Translations under genes and position numbers: made by a program
Shown: positions 63,734 to 64,000 of the stretch, piece after piece
Layout of the letters: each line of letters begins with the position of its first letter
Position numbering within the stretch: position 1 is the stretch's first letter
DNA from: Enoplolaimus lenunculus
Taxonomy: Eukaryota > Nematoda > Enoplea > Enoplida > Thoracostomopsidae
Assembly (NCBI GenBank): GCA_030248215.1
Contig: JASANG010001656.1
Span: 62,001 to 126,000 of the forward strand
Direction of reading: 5' to 3'
DNA: 64,000 nucleotides
The notes under the pieces: model-generated
Database searches by the model: none
What the model was told of the DNA's origin: nothing
Seen by the model: the letters and a program-made list of their open reading frames with translations, nothing else

Positions 63734-63888
63734 GGCCCATGTTACCTTTAGGGCCGTCGTGGTTTCTGGTGGGTGTGTAAAAAAGTAGGCTTACATTATA
63801 GACTACTTTTTTTTGCTTAGGATTAGGCTTAGGCTACGGCTTAGGAATACGCTTAATCTACTGTTACGGCCCTAAAAGTAACATTGTC
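63734..63888. mobile_element. Type-T MITE with TTAGGC core
   Basis: GGCCCATGTTACCTTTAGGG left and CCCTAAAAGTAACATTGTC right. Confidence 0.85.
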
Positions 63889-64000
63889 AAAAGTGATTAA
63901 ACGTGCAGTCTCGGCAGTAAAAACGAACAATTTTGAGCTAATTCTTATCAGCAGAAATTTAAGGCTTAGGCTTAGGCTTAAGCTAAATGTTTTGGTAAAG

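Noticed and set aside
1-64000. LTR, endogenous-virus or Polinton-like elements
   Set aside because: No long direct terminal repeats and no recognisable capsid, envelope, polymerase or integrase-like reading frames were seen.

Overview
The window looks like AT-rich metazoan nuclear DNA, most likely from a nematode. Genes are split by GT-AG introns. Short blocks of the nematode-type telomere hexamer TTAGGC/GCCTAA are scattered throughout. One gene starts 8 bases after a TTTCAG acceptor, as expected of a spliced-leader gene. The assignment to nematodes is an inference from these signs. I see no rRNA, no convincing functional tRNA, no CRISPR array, and no retrovirus, LTR or Polinton-like element.

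Four host genes can be read. At 6286-11484 (+) lies a three-exon gene for a protein with a signal peptide, a large ectodomain and about 11 membrane segments. It matches the SID-1/SIDT double-stranded-RNA channel family in layout and in short motifs, but the family's metal-binding histidines appear replaced. Three ionotropic glutamate receptor (iGluR) paralogues follow: B at 19820-27217 (+), C at 38597-30375 (-) and D at 57934-48981 (-). Each shows seven exons with the same splice phases, and exons 1-4 and 6 have identical lengths (116, 290, 126, 224 and 170 nt). B and C are tail to tail; C and D are in tandem. They carry both halves of the ligand-binding domain and M1-M4, but no amino-terminal domain is visible and the exon(s) before the first one seen are not securely identified. 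They presumably form membrane ligand-gated channels. The last exon of B is preceded by eleven near-identical copies, 89 bp apart, of its own 3' splice site and exon start.

The rest (about 85-90%) is a dense, nested population of small non-autonomous DNA transposons (MITEs), tRNA-derived SINEs and tandem repeats, in introns and between genes. About a dozen MITE families can be separated by their terminal inverted repeats (TIRs) and target-site duplications (TSDs). One family with 8-bp TSDs carries nearly all of the TTAGGC blocks. Two have TA TSDs (Tc1/mariner-like); another group has TAA/TTA TSDs (PIF/Harbinger-like). Tandem arrays include a 2.6-kb array of an 18-bp unit (40264-42868), open on both strands, next to a 0.9-kb element with 177-bp perfect TIRs (42897-43795).

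Layout: 1-6.2 kb repeats and unexplained DNA; 6.2-11.5 kb SID-1-like gene; 11.5-19.8 kb repeat field with an inverted duplication and a foldback element; 19.8-27.2 kb iGluR B; 27.2-30.4 kb minisatellite and repeats; 30.4-38.6 kb iGluR C; 38.6-49 kb satellite, palindromic element and a MITE cluster; 49-57.9 kb iGluR D; 57.9-64 kb repeats.
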